NCBI RefSeq assembly: GCF_027595985.1
Contig: NC_073305.1
Location: 106,637,535 to 106,701,534 of the forward strand
Direction of reading: 5' to 3'
DNA length: 64,000 bases
Origin: Sorex araneus
Lineage: Eukaryota; Chordata; Mammalia; Eulipotyphla; Soricidae
The notes beneath the pieces are model-generated. The model was not told where the DNA came from, ran no database searches, and worked only from the letters and a program-made list of their open reading frames with translations. This document shows positions 33,616 through 46,444 of this stretch, piece after piece. A program made the translations under genes and the position numbers. Positions within the stretch are counted from its first letter, which is position 1. Every line of letters starts with the position of its first letter.

Positions 33616-34261
33616 CGCTATATGTGGTTTAGCTAGTCTTATCAATACAATATTTAGCTCCAACACAGATTTAGCTGAGGACACCACTACTCATTTGAAC
33701 TCATACAAACTACTTAAACTTATATAAACTCATATAATCTACTTGAGAAATATCCAAATTTTCTTCTCATTTCTCAGATACAATAAGAATATGAACTCAA
33801 ACATAATCCCCATGATTAAATTGTAGATATGTTACGCTAAAAAATGCAGTATTCTTTTCATGAATAATATGAGATATAAGTTTTGATGCCTGATGGTGTC
33901 AAAATTCTTATTTTTAAAAATCCAAAAGAGGTTCCAAGGGAATCCAAAAGAGGTTCCAAAATAACACATTGCTATTTCTATTAAAGTTAAATCATAAGAT
34001 GTAACATATTTTCCCATGCTTTATGTGAAGAGGAAACAAGTAAGCACATAAGTAATCAAAAACATTACCAATTGTGGAGAGGAGGAGAAATAAAGAGAGA
34101 GTGAAAGAGAGGAAAACTCTTTTCAAATATATCTATGAAATATGAAGCCACTCTAGCAAGGAAAGTCTCTCATTTATATGAAAATTAAGAACAACCAGGC
34201 AGAGACAGAACACTTTTCAAGTATATAAATCCACAAAGCAGAAAGACTACATGTTAAAAAT
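33616..34261. other. Unique DNA, no feature seen
   Basis: A near-tandem CCAAAAGAGGTTCCAA duplication sits at 33922-33959; otherwise nothing recognised. Confidence 0.45.
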
Positions 34262-34270
34262 GGCTATCAT

Positions 34271-35338
34271 CTCAAAAGAAACAATGACTGACTAAGATAT
34301 AAAAACAGCCCAAGGAATGGGAAAAATGATTTACCCAATATTCATCTGATAAAGGGTTAATATCAAAGTTATGTAAGACACTGGTAGAACTTTACAAGAA
34401 AAAATCATCTAACCCAATCAAAGAATTGGGAAGAAGAAATGAACAGAAACTTCCACAAAGAAGAAATTCAAGTGGCTAAAGGCTCTATATCACTAATCAT
34501 CAGGAGACGCTAATCAAAACTACAATGAGATATCATCTCATACCACAGAGATTGGAACACATTAAAAAAAAAGTAACAGTACTGGCATGGATGCGGGAAG
34601 AAAGGAACTCTCCTTCATTGTTGGTGGGAATGCAGAATGCTGACAGGTGCAGCCTTTTTGGAAAACAATATGGAAAATCCTCAACAACCTAGAAATTGAG
34701 TTCCCATTTGACCTAGTAATACCACTTCTGGAACTATACCCGGGGGCCCCAAAAACACACAGCAGAAATGAGAAATGCTGTCTGCATTTCTGTGTTCATT
34801 GCAGCACTACTCACGGTAGCCAGAATCTGGAAACACCCTGAGGGTTCAAGAACAGATGACTGGTTAAAGAAGCTATGGTATGTCAAAAGAATGGAAAGCC
34901 ATGCAATTGTTAAGAAAAATGTAGTTATGAAAGTTTCTTATAAATGGATGGACATGGAGAGTATTATACTGAGTGAAATGAGTCAGAAGGAGAGGAACAG
35001 ATATAGAATGACTGCATTCATTTGTGGGACATAATATACATATGTATAGTGGTTATAATATACATACATATGTATATATATACATATATATATATAGTGA
35101 GACTAATATCCAAGGACAGAGAAAACAGGGTACAGAAGGCCTGGTCATGGTTGGAAGCTTGCCACAAGAGTATGTGTCTAGGGGGTGAAGGGTAGTTAAG
35201 ATAGAGAAGGGATCACTATAAAAATAATAGTTGAAAATGATCATTTTGGACAGGAACTGAGTTGAAAGTGCGTAAAGGGATATACCTGATAACCTTTCAG
35301 TATTTTTATTGCAAACCATAAGGCCCAAAGAGAGAGAA

Positions 35339-35392
<54 letters not shown>

Positions 35393-35575
35393 AGAGAGAG
35401 AGAGAAGTAATGTGCCTGCCATAGAGCCAGACAGGTATCAGTGGGAAGGAAATTGGGGATATTGAAGGTGGAAAATATACACTGGTGAAGGAAAGACTGT
35501 TAGAACATTACATGACTGAAACCCAATCATGAACAACTTTGTAACTGTGTTTCTCACATTTTATAAAAAGAAACC
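34271..35575 (+). mobile_element. 5'-truncated L1 (ORF2 end and 3' UTR), older subfamily
   Basis: ORF2 C-terminal sequence (ISLIIR-type block near 34490, then GTTCATTGCAGCACTACTC and the ESIILSEMSQKERNRYRMTA frame near 34960-35020) followed by a 3' UTR with a GA tract. TSD GGCTATCAT at 34262-34270 and 35576-35584. Confidence 0.88.
35326..35405 (+). repeat. (GA)n microsatellite in L1 3' UTR
   Basis: About 80 bp of GAGA/GAAAGA. An equivalent GA tract occurs in the 3' UTR at 53976-54034. Confidence 0.9.
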
Positions 35576-35584
35576 GGCTATCAT

Positions 35585-36215
35585 TCATACGAAAAACAAT
35601 TCCATAACAAATTTTCCTGCCTTTTTCTTATTCCCTAGATCTTCAAGAGAATCTCACCCATGTTCTTTTTTCACTATCACCTGAAACTTCTCACACTGTT
35701 ATCCTAATCAGAAATCCTCACCTTTAAGATATATACCACAGAAATGTGCAGCCAAAACATTGTGGGATAGGAAGTGAGGGTTAGTCTCAAGTTTAAATAT
35801 GTGTTTCAATGTTGTTAGGAAATATACAATGAAATATATATTCCCTCAGAATTCTCTAATAGTCCCGCAATTGTGTATCATGGCTAATTTTTTAGATAAC
35901 AGACATTGTAGAAAACTGGTCAAACTCTTTTGAGTTTTACCATCAAAAACCATGAGATACACAGGAAAATGCAGAAGAGGAAAGAACATAGCACTTTGTA
36001 GAGCATCTGGAGAGAAGGATCCCAAGGTGACAGCAATTTTATCTCAAGAAACATATTCTGATAGGGCTTATTTTCCCAAATAAGCAGGCAGCAGACTTGC
36101 TCATACTTATAAATATCTATATCAATATTTTCCCCATATGGCCAATAGTGAAGAAAACTTTTAGACTTTTTAAGAATTTTAGAGAATGTAAAGGATAGTT
36201 TTTACTCTTTACTTT
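35585..36215. other. Unique DNA, no feature seen
   Basis: No recognised element. Confidence 0.45.
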
Positions 36216-36378
36216 TTGTTGTTTAGGTTTTTGAGCCACAAGCAGTGTGGCTCAGGATTTACTCCTGGCTCTGCACTCCGGTGGGCTGAGGGTACTATAT
36301 GAGTGCCATGGATCAAACCAGGGTGGGCCACAGGCAAGGCAAGCACCCTACCTGCACCCTACCCTACTATTGTTCTGG
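36216..36378 (-). mobile_element. SOR-type SINE, divergent
   Basis: GTTTTTGAGCCACAAGC, ACTCCTGGCTCTGCACTC, then a diverged head with a duplicated CACCCTACC. Confidence 0.78.
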
Positions 36379-37043
36379 TTTTTGTTTCAAACTCTTTAAT
36401 GTGAAGTCTTTTTTATTACTTCACTTGCATCAGCAATTGATATGAACCTCTCAACCTAGTGAAAAAGAGAAAAATAAATTATCATTTCTTGCTTTCTACA
36501 TAGGAACATGATGTCAAGTTTTATCCAAGGTCACACTGTGAGTGATTGGAAAAAGATTAGAACTAATTCTTTTTATGGTCTCGTGGTCATTTAAAACAGC
36601 TCACAATCCCTCCAAAATACATTTATTGGTCAATAATACCAGAAATGTCAATTCTTTAGTTTGATCTTCTAGAAACATAGATAGTTACACAGTACTGGTC
36701 AAATCCAATAAATGCTCTAGTAACATTCTATGTCACTTTTTAAGAATTCTTTAGGTAATCTAGAGTTTTCTATGTTTTACTGAATACTTAGAAAAATGAA
36801 ATTATAAGAATATCCTTTAAATACTAAACAGTACTTGTAAAAACACAAAGAAATAGGAAAGAACAGAGCTTTTAAATTTACCACTTAAATTCAATAGTCT
36901 CTCTCATCCTCGTTTAGAATCTCTAGATTTAGCAGGGATTTTTTTCTATAAAGATGTGAAATATTAGCAATGAAAAAAGATGTTTGGAAACAGACAACCA
37001 GGTTTCTATCCAAAATTGACTATGCACTAGCTAAAAACTTTAG
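36379..37043. other. Unique DNA, no feature seen
   Basis: No recognised element. Confidence 0.45.
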
Positions 37044-37058
37044 AAAGTCTCTTCTATG

Positions 37059-37228
37059 GGGCTGGAGCGATAGCACAGCAGGTAGGGCATTTGCCTTGCA
37101 CACGGCCGACCCGGGTTCAATTCCCAGCATCCCAAATGGTCCCTGAGCACCTCCAGGAGTAATTCCCGAGTGCATGAGCCAGGAGTAAGCCCTGGGCATC
37201 ATTGGGTGTGACCCAAAAAGCAAAAAAA
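37059..37228 (+). mobile_element. SOR-type SINE, near consensus
   Basis: GGGCTGGAGCGATAGCACAGC to the A-tail. TSD AAAGTCTCTTCTATG at 37044-37058 and 37229-37243, identical over 15 bp: a young copy. Confidence 0.95.
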
Positions 37229-37243
37229 AAAGTCTCTTCTATG

Positions 37244-38215
37244 CCTCGATATCTTTTACATTATCAGGATAAAGACAATTAGTATGACAACTGTGAAGAT
37301 AGAATAAAAATGTTCTATAAAGGGGCTGTTGTATTTACTATTTTGTGAATATTCAGCATCCTCTGAAAAACTTTTAAAAGTTTGGAGAATTTTCAGTCAT
37401 ATGGCACTGCTTCTTGAAAGTGGAGGCTAATATTAAAAAAAAAACTTCTTTATTCACAAGTTGCAGATGCATTAACCAGGCTTCCTCCACTTCCACCCAA
37501 TATTCATACCCAGTCTCATTGCATGGTCTGTACTAAGACTATCAATATGATCTTCCTTAAATAATCCAATAATGGCTTTCCAGCAAATATTACTTCATGA
37601 ACCAAATTTATGTTATTACTTAAACCATAAACCAATATTTATTTTATTATATTTAAGTTATTACTTTATAAACCAATAACTATTGGTTTGTGGTTAAAAA
37701 TTAATAACAAAAATTCAATAAATCATTTTAAAATATTGAAAAATAATTTTTATTAGCAACAAAGAAATCCTTTTGAAGAACACATATTCAAGAAAGTGAA
37801 AAGTTAATTTATCCAACAAGTTATAACTCCACATTATCCCTGTTAGGTTATTATATTAAAGACAAAACATAGTTAACTTTTCTTGAATATATATTGAGTT
37901 CAGTTTAAAGACGGGAAAATGGAGTTATCATAGCAATTCAAAGGGATAGGCAGTGGTAGGACTAGATCGGCTATCATCAGCACAAATAAAAGCATATTAA
38001 ATAGGTAAGATAACTGATGTCAGAGGGCTAAAATAACATCTCAAGTTCACAGAACTCAAAAGCAGAGCACCCAGAAAATCCATTCAAGTAGTGCTATGTT
38101 TTCTATTTTCTTCTATTTTCCAATCATATAAAACAGGGGTTTTATTTTTTAACATCATCAACTAATTACAAGAACAAATTAGATTTTAGTTTTCATAAGA
38201 ATTATATTTCATTTG
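37244..38215. other. Unique DNA, no feature seen
   Basis: AT-rich with no recognised element. A local ATTATTTTAT-rich patch lies near 37630-37750. Confidence 0.45.
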
Positions 38216-38390
38216 GGGGCAGAACAAAATTACAGCAGGTAAGGTGTTTGCGTTGCAGTCAGTCAACCCAGGTTCAATCCCTGGCATCCCATATGGTCCC
38301 CCAAGAACTTCCAGGAGTAATTCCTGAGTGCAGACCCACGAGTAATGCCTGAGCATTTCTAGGTGTGATCCAAAATTTTTTTTAAAAATT
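38216..38390 (+). mobile_element. SOR-type SINE, divergent
   Basis: GGGGGCAGAACAAAATTACAGC head, CATCCCATATGGTCCCCC and a diverged T/A tail. Confidence 0.82.
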
Positions 38391-38472
38391 TAAAAATTCA
38401 CTTGGCAGTGACAGTCACACCCACAAACTGCCCCCTCGAGGCACCATGTAATCTCATCAACAGTCAAGATCC

Positions 38473-39150
38473 ACTGTATCACTGTATCACTGTCATCCCA
38501 TTGATCATCGATTTTCTTGAGCGAGCACCAGTAATGTCTCCATTCATTCTAGCCCTGAGATTTTAGCAGCCTCTCTTTACTCATTCTTCCCAGCGGTGCC
38601 ACATTTGAGGTTCTTTCAGGGTAAGGGGAATGAGACCCATCATTGTTACTGTATTTAGCATATCGAATACACCACAGAGAGCTTGCCAAGGTTTTCCTTG
38701 CAGGCAGGATGCTCTTGGTACCTTGCCAGGTTCTCTGAGTGGGAAAACTAGGCTATAAGAGGTCCAGGAGTGTTGTTTTATAGTCTCTGGATCTTGGTTG
38801 TTGATAGGATTACATGCGCTGGAGGCAGTTTGTGGGTGTGGCTGCCAAGCTACTGGAAAATGGGGGGTCTGAGTGGAGGAGGCCCAATCCCGATCCAAGC
38901 AGGCTTGGAGATCTCAGCCAGGTCCCACACACCTGGATTCCTCTGCCGGTTCCTTCATGTGTGAGGCTCGTCTGAATGTGTGGAGAGGAGCCTTGAGCAT
39001 GGCTGTGGCTGGGTTCCGGAGGTCTTCGGCTGCCAGGTATCTGCTCTGGACGGGGAGGGAAACAACCCACCTCACTACAAGGGGCTCTGGAGAAGACAGC
39101 CAGATACGGGGCCAAGAGACTCTGCCGTTCGAGATTCAGAGACTATAAAA
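38473..39150 (-). mobile_element. Long RTE-tailed composite retroposon
   Basis: On the minus strand: module B (reverse of 38957-39090, related to 15.95 and 16.33 kb), module A (reverse of 38788-38850), the SINE-type GCAAGCTCTCTGTGG block, an extra ~100 bp segment (reverse of CCCTGAGATTTTAGCAGCC), then the RTE tail (reverse of GTATCACTGTATCACTGTC). The tRNA head is replaced by AACTAGGCTATAAGA-type sequence. A related copy is at 49.2-49.7 kb. No open frame was recognised. The 5' limit is approximate. Confidence 0.72.
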
Positions 39151-39811
39151 TAAAGCTCCCAGAAGAGAGCAACAAAGAAGGTTGTGGAGCATGCAGCTGT
39201 GACCTCTTACATTCTAGCCCACTGATATACCAGAAGTAGCACACATTTGTTTGGGTTTAACATGTATGCTTGTAATCTCTTATACAAGTACTTAAATGGC
39301 TCCAGGATAAAATTCAATAGTCTTCGCACACTTTGCTCTTATGGTGGTGGGAAGGTGCAGGATTGGTGTTTTAATATTAACTGTAATGAACTACTGTAAA
39401 CAACTTAAAAAAAATAAAATAAAAAATAATTCTCTTTCATGTCTTTCAGTAAACTTTTTTAAATCTCATACAATTTGCTATAAAAGTAATCTCTTATTTT
39501 AATCTTCAAGTTATTTTTCAAAATCAGTTCATGCTAGCAAATAATTCTCTAATGAAGAGTAGGAAATAAAGTAATTATTTCTTGATCTATTCAGAAGCCT
39601 TGACTATTATCTTCTGTTTTAAAATTACAGACTACATTGTAGACTCAATAAATCTCCTAAGGTTCATTCTAGTTATAGATTCTAGATATCAGTGCCTGAT
39701 TGTGGTACTTTTGTTGGTTCACTGACTGGAAAGATAGCACCAATTATGTGAAAGGAGCAATATATACAAAAGTCCCTCTACTACCAAGAGTTGTGATTCT
39801 CTGTAATTATA
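39151..39811. other. Unique DNA, no feature seen
   Basis: An A-rich run (39408-39430) preceded by AACTACTGTAAACAAC might be the A-tail of an unrecognised retroposon. Otherwise nothing. Confidence 0.4.
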
Positions 39812-39823
39812 TGCTAACCATAC

Positions 39824-40065
39824 TGCACTGTACTGTCCCATTGTTCATCGATTTGCTCTAGCGGGTACCAGTAACGTTTCCATTGTAAGACTTCTTGTTA
39901 CTCTTTTTGGCATATCAAATACACCACAGGTAGCTTGCCAGGCTCTGCTGTGAGGGCGGGATACTCTTGGTAGCTTGCTGGGCTCTCCGAGAGGGATGGA
40001 GGAATCGAACCCCGGTCGGCCGCGTGCAGGGCAAATGCCCTACCTGCTGTGCTATCGCTCCAGTC
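39824..40065 (-). mobile_element. RTE-tailed SINE, full length
   Basis: Complete copy. TSD TGCTAACCATAC (39812-39823) and TGCTAACCACAC (40066-40077), one mismatch. Confidence 0.93.
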
Positions 40066-40077
40066 TGCTAACCACAC

Positions 40078-40738
40078 AAAAAACAATAATATGGTTTCAG
40101 TATTTAGGATACTGAGCTGGTTGCTGCTGCTATTACAACAAAATAGTCTGTAATAAGAAGTAGACAACCAGTATCTACTGATTTTTTGAAATACTTATGA
40201 TATCTATCTGTATATTAGAGATTTTGTACTATATATATATTATTTTATAGCCAGAACATTTTTCAAACAAGGGTGACAAAATTTCAGCTCTTTACATCCA
40301 AAATTAGGTGGGGAAGTAGGATTTCAAAACACTATCATCGATTTCTTCTGTTTGTATTTGCCTCATTCCTAGAAATTCAACCGGAAATAAAATAATAAAA
40401 ACCACAGAAGCCAAAAACTCCTGGGCTTTAGATTAGAAATTAGAACTATTTGAAAATTGGAAACTGCATTAGAAACTGGAAACCATAAACAGAAAATTAT
40501 GTCTGCAGTCTCATTACATAGTCATTTGAGACATCAGATTTCTCTTGACACTTCAATTTATGAGTGACACAGATGCGCATGACACACCAACTCCACAATT
40601 ACAAAAGTAAAAAGCTAAGCAATTGCAATGTTTGGGAAAAGGTTAGATCCATTTTTTAGTAAACCAATTTGCTCACTTAAGATTAATTTTTTAATAATCT
40701 ATTTGATGTCTTGTTTGACATCACTGATTTGTGAGTTG
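40078..40738. other. Unique DNA, no feature seen
   Basis: No recognised element. Confidence 0.45.
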
Positions 40739-40746
40739 CTGTCGTT

Positions 40747-40932
40747 TTTTTTTTTTTGTTTTTTTTTTTGCTTTTTGGGTCACACCCAGCGATGCTCAGG
40801 GGTTACTCCTGGCTTTGCACTCAGGAATTACTCCTGGCGGTGCTTGGAGGACCATATGGGATGCCGGGGATCGAACCCGGGTCGGCCGCGTGAAAGGCAA
40901 ACGCCCTACCCGCTGTGCTATCACTCCAGCCC
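40747..40932 (-). mobile_element. SOR-type SINE, near consensus
   Basis: Long T tract, CTTTTTGGGTCACACCCAGC, GGATCGAACCCGGGTCGGCC and CTATCACTCCAGCCCC. Short TSD CTGTCGTT (40739-40746, 40933-40940). Confidence 0.93.
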
Positions 40933-40967
40933 CTGTCGTTGCTGTTGTTGTTGCTAAAGAATAAAAG

Positions 40968-41075
40968 GAAGAGCCTGAGAGATGGCTCAAAAGGTTGGAG
41001 CACATGTTTCATATGCAAGAGCCCCAGGTTCATTCATTGGCATTGTATAGTGCCCTGAGCAACAATAAGTGTGCC
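40968..41075 (+). mobile_element. Other tRNA-derived SINE-like fragment
   Basis: GAGAGATGGCTCAAAAGG...GGTTGGAGCACATG...GCAAGAGCCCCAGGTTCATTC has the layout of a tRNA-derived head with A- and B-box-like parts, but it differs from the SOR head. Confidence 0.5.
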
Positions 41076-42118
41076 CCAACACTAAATATGAATACAATGA
41101 AGCACCAAAAATGTATGCCTTTTCATAGGCATATGAGGAAATGTAAAGATAAATACACAACTGAAACTGTCAAATCAGGTGAAAGGGCAGCATACTTAAA
41201 AGTGAGAGACTACAAAGAGGCTAAGTATCTTAAAGACAGCACAGCTTGAGGCTGACTGCCACCTGACCTAAAACAGCAGTGTTTGATCTTTGACATTTGA
41301 GGCTTGTACACAACTGGATAATGCTATAAAGATGCCTGATACTAAAGAGAGACATAATAGACATGTAACAATGCTGAAACATGGCGAAGGCTCTTTGGAA
41401 GAAAAAATATATAGAAGTTGCACTAAAATGCCAACAAAAGTGTAGGGAATTTGTTTTCATTGGATACTTGTAAATAAATATCCTCAGCATATTATGCTTA
41501 ACACCAAAGATCTAACATCTTCCATGCAGATCTGTAAGAATGATGTCTGAAATACACTAATGAGATACCTGTAAAGCTGATAACTTTCAAAGAGGGACAT
41601 ATGTAAATTCTGAGAACATCAGCATGAGAGAAAATATTTATACCTAAGAAATCTGTTCTTATGTATAGTTGTTCCAATAGAAGAGCCATCAAAAGTAAAC
41701 TGAAAGTTAAATGGTAACCTGACAGGGCATGTTATATGAAAAACTAAACAACCAGAATATAGGTAAAATGTATGAGCTCCCCAAAGTCAACCATAGCTTG
41801 ATTTTTAAAAAATATTTTAATGTTCTGCTTACCTTCATTCTTCATAATTATTAACCAAAACTTTCAATTATCAAATTGAATTTTTCTTTTGATTATTTTC
41901 ATATTAAACAGTAAGTAATATACTTAAAATTTTCAAGTAGAATTTCTCCCTAATATTAACTGATGTCAACTCAAACTCTTTATCTTCTTAAAAACTGGCA
42001 TTTCAGAGAGAACTTTTGCCAGAAAACCTAAAACTATATTTTAGAAATAATTAGAAGTAATAAGCATAAACCTTACTGTAATTAATGGATTAAATTTGCA
42101 TTATAAATTCTATCTTGT
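41076..42118. other. Unique DNA, no feature seen
   Basis: AT-rich, no recognised element. Confidence 0.45.
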
Positions 42119-42600
42119 GCTAATTAATATTTTCATTTTTAATTTATTATTTTTGTATTAGTGAATCACTATTAGGGTAGTTATAGATTTACATATTTTC
42201 GTGTTAGTGTTTTAGTGTTTTAGTCATACATGGCTCAAGTACCCATCCCTCCACCAGTGCCCATTCTACACCACCGATGATCCCAGTATCCCTCCCACCC
42301 GCCCCAAGCCATAACCCCCATCCCACCCCACCTCTGTGGCAGGACATTCCCTTTTGTTCTCTCCTTTTGGGTGCTGTGGTTTGCAATAAAGGTATTGAGT
42401 GGCCATCCTGTTCAATCTATAGCATAATTTCAGCATCTCCCATCTTTGAACAGGTCCTCCAACCACCCTTTACTTGGTGTTCCCTTCTCTATCTGAGCTG
42501 CCTTTTCCCTCAGCATATGAGGCCGGCTTCCAAGCCATGGAGAAAACCTCCTGGTACTTATTTCCACTATTGTTTGGGTTTAGTCTCCCATTCTGTTATT

Positions 42601-45600
42601 TTATATTACACAGATGAATGCAATCTTTCTATGTCAGTCTCTCTCTCTTTCTGACTCATTTCACCTAGCATGATACTTTCCATGTTGATCCACTTGTATG
42701 CAAAGTTCATGACTTCATCTTTTCTAACAGCTGCATAGTAATTCATTGTATAGGTGTACTAAAGTTTCTTTAACCAGTCATCTGTTCTCAGGTACTCAGG
42801 TTTTTTCCAGATTTTCGCTATTATAAACAGTGCTAAGATGAACATACAAGTGCATATGTCATTTGGACAATACATTTTGCCTCTCCAGGATATATTCCCA
42901 GAAGAGATATTTCTGGGTCAAATGGGAGGTCAATTTCTAATTTTTTGAGAATCGTCCATATTGTTTTCCAAAAGGACTGAACCAGTCGGCATTCCCACCA
43001 GCAGTGTAGCAGGGTCCCTTTCTCCCCACATCCACTCCAACACCGGTTGCTTTTGTTCTTTTGGATGTGTGCCAGTCTTTGTGGTGTGAGGTGGTATCTC
43101 ATAGTTGTTTTGATCTGCATCTCCCTGATGATTAGTGATAAAGAGCATTTTTTCATGTGCCTTTTGGCCATTCATATTTCTTCCTTGAGAAAGTTTCTGT
43201 TCATTTATTTGCCCCACTTTCTGATGGGGTTGGATGTTTTCTTCTTGTAGAGTTCAACCAGTGCTTTATATACCATTGATATCAACCCCTTATCTGATAG
43301 GTATTATGTAAATATCCTTTCCCATTCTGTAGATTGTCTTTGTATTCTGGTCACTGTATCTTTTGCGGTGCAGAAGCTTTTTAGTTTAATGTAGTCCCAT
43401 TTGTTGATCTCTGTTTTCACTTGGTTGGTCAGTTGCATGTCATCTTTGAAGATACCTTTATCTTCAATATCGTGGAGGGTTTTGCCGACCTTGTCTTCAA
43501 TGTACCTTATGGTTTGTGGTCTGATATTGAAGTCTTTAATCCATTTTGATCTGACTTTTGAGCATGGTGTAAGGTCGAGGTCTAAGCCCATTTTTTTGCA
43601 TGTGATTGTCCAGTTATGCCAGCACAATTTGTTAAAGAGGCTTTCCTTGCTCCACTTCACATCTCTTGCTCCCTTATCAAAGATTAGATGATCATACATT
43701 TGGGGTTGTGTGTAGGGATATTACACCCTGTTGCATTGGTCTGCAGCTCTGCTTTTGTTCCAGTACCATGCTGCTTTAATTGTTACTGGTTTATAGTAGA
43801 GTTTAAGTTTGGGGAGGGAGATGTCTCCCATCGTCTTTTCCCAAGAATTGTTTTAGCTATTCGTGGGGTGTTGTTGTTCCATATGAATTTCAGGATGGCT
43901 TGATCCATTTTCTTTGGTAAATTTCATGGGTATCCTTAGAGGGATAACATTGAATCTGTATAATGCTTTGGGGAGTATTGCCATTTTTACAATGTTGATT
44001 CTCCCTATCCGTGAGCAGGGGATATGTTTCCATTTCCTCAGGTCCTCTTTTATTTCATGAAGTAGCATTTTATAGTTTTCTTTGTAGAGGTCCTTTACTT
44101 CCTTAGTTAAGCTGACTTGAGGTACTTGATTTTCTGGGGCACGATTGTGAATGGGATTGCTTTTTTCATGTTGCTTTCCTCTGTCCCATTATTTGTGTAT
44201 AGAAAGGCCATGGACTTTTGGATATTGATTTTATAGCCTGCCACTTTACTGTACAAGTCTATTGTTTCTAAGAGTTTCTTGGTAGAGGCTTGAGAATTCT
44301 CTAGATATAGTATCATATTATCTGCCAATAGTGAGAGTTTGATTTCTCCCTTTCTTATCTGGATGCCCTTAATATCTTTTTCTTGTCGGACCACTATTGC
44401 AAGAATTTCCAGTACTATATTGAACAGAAGTGGTGAGAGTGGGCATCTTTGTCTTGTTCCTGATCTTAGAGAAAAGGCCCTTACATTTTCCCCCATTGAG
44501 GATAATGCTGCCATGGGTTTGTGGTAGATGGCTTTGATTATCTTAAGGAAAGTTCCTTCAAAACCCATTTTGGTGAGATTTTTCATCATAAACAGGTGTT
44601 GGATCTTGTCAAATGCTTTCTCTGCATCTATTGATATGATTATATGATTTTTATTGTTACTCTTGTTGATATGATGGATTATGTTGATTGATTTCCAAAT
44701 ATTAAACCATTTTTGAATCTCTGCGATGAATTCCACTTGGTCATGGTGTATGATCTTTTTGATGAGTTGTTGGATTCTATTTGCTAATATTTTGTTGAGA
44801 ATCTTCGCATCGGTGTTCATCAGGGATATTGGTCTATAGTTTTCTTTGTTAGTGGTGTCTTTGTTTGATTTTGTATTAGGGAAATATGTGCCTCATAGAA
44901 ACTGGGGTTGTTCCTGTTTCTTCAATTTTGGAAAAGCTTAAGAATAACTGGCAACAGGTCCTCTTTAAACGTTTGGAAGAATTCATCAGTGAATCCATCT
45001 GGACCTGAGCTTTTGTTTTGGGAAGACTTTTGATTACAGTTTCAATTTCCTTGATATAATGAGCCTATTCAGGTATTCCAAGTCTTCCTGGTTCAGTCTT
45101 TGGAGATTATAGGAATCAAGGAATTTATCCATTTCTTTTAGATTCTCTTGTGGCATACAAGACTTTCAAAGTAGTCTCTGATGATCTTTTGAATTTCTTT
45201 GATTTCTGTTGTGATGTCCCCCTTTTCATTTCTGATTTGGTTTACTGGGGTTCTCTCTCTCTCTTTGTGAATCTTGCTAGTAGCTTATCAATCTTGGTTA
45301 TTTTCTCAAAGAACCAGCTCTTGGTTTCATTGACCTTTTGGATTGTTTATTGGGTTTCCATGTCATTGATTTCTGCTCTAATTTTTATTATTTCTTTCTT
45401 TAGGTGTGGTTTAGGTTCCTTTTCTGGTCTTTTTCTAAGATCTTTAGCTGTGAAGTCAAGCTATCTATGTAGGCCCTTTCTTCCTTCCTGAGGAATACTT
45501 GCAGAGCTATTAATTTTCCCCTTAACACAGCTTTAGCTGAGTCCCATAAGTTTTGGTATCTCATGTCTTCATTCTAGTTTGCTTCGAAGTATCTTTTGAT

Positions 45601-46402
45601 TTCTTCCTTGATCCTCTTACTAACCCAGTCATTGTTCAATATTGAGTTGTTTAATTTCCAGGTGTTTGATTTAGTTCTCCAGGTCTGTGTGTGATTAGCT
45701 TCTATCTTCAGTGCATCATGGTCTGAAAAGATAGTTGATGCAATTTCTATCTTTCCAAATCTGTTTAGGAATGTTTTATGACATAGAATGTGGTCTATTT
45801 TGGAAAATGTTCTGTGTGCACTGGAAAAAGAATGTGTATTCTTTATTTTGGGGGTGTAAAGTCCTGTATAGGTCTATTAGCCCTCTTCCTTCCATTTCTT
45901 CCTTCAGAGCCAGTATTTCCTTGTTGAGTTTTGTTCCTGTTGATCTATCCAGAGGTGATAAGGCGGTGTTGAAATCTCCGACTACTACTGTGTTGCTAGC
46001 GATGTCCTCCTTAATATCTGTTAGCAGTTGTTTTAAGTATCTAGCTGGTCCCTCATTAGGTGCATTTACGTTTAAGAGTGTGATTTCCTCCTGTTTTACA
46101 TATCCCTTGATAAATAGAAAATGACCTTCACTGTCCCTTCTAATCTTTTTCAACCTGAAGTCTATGTTGTCGGATACTAAAATGGCCAGCCCAGCTTTTC
46201 TGAGGGAGTTGTTTGCTTGCAGGATTGTTTTCCATCCTTTGACTTTGAGTCTGTGTTTGCTCTGACTATTCAGGTGTTTTTCTTGCAGGCAGCAGAATGT
46301 TGTGTTTAGTTTCTCAATCCATTTTGCCACTCTGTGTCTCTTGATTGGTGCATTTAGAGCACTGACATTGAGAGAGATTATTGTCATCGGATTTTGTGCC
46401 AT
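42601..46402 (-). pseudogene. L1 ORF2, broken
   Basis: Start ATG at 46402 opens MAQNPMTIISLNV; a TAA at 42603-42601 would end it. The endonuclease reads to about 45776, with VGDFNTALSPLDRS and CLQEKHL where the + copy has CLQETHL. The RT domain reads [13 protein letters not shown], then [10 protein letters not shown]: the catalytic FADD is changed to LADN, losing the second aspartate. The cysteine-rich end [18 protein letters not shown] is near 43000-43060. Several frameshifts and stops. Confidence 0.93.
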
Positions 46403-46444
46403 CTTTCTGTAGGGTTTGTTGTTCTTGTAGGGTTTTTTCTTGTC

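Noticed and set aside
35326..35405. Possible array of regularly spaced repeats (CRISPR-like)
   Set aside because: Simple GA repeat in a mammalian retrotransposon; no spacers.
38379..39148. Possible multi-exon gene in the GC-richer stretch
   Set aside because: Modules recur at 14-16.5 and 49.5 kb and belong to composite retroposons; the frames are not conserved between copies.
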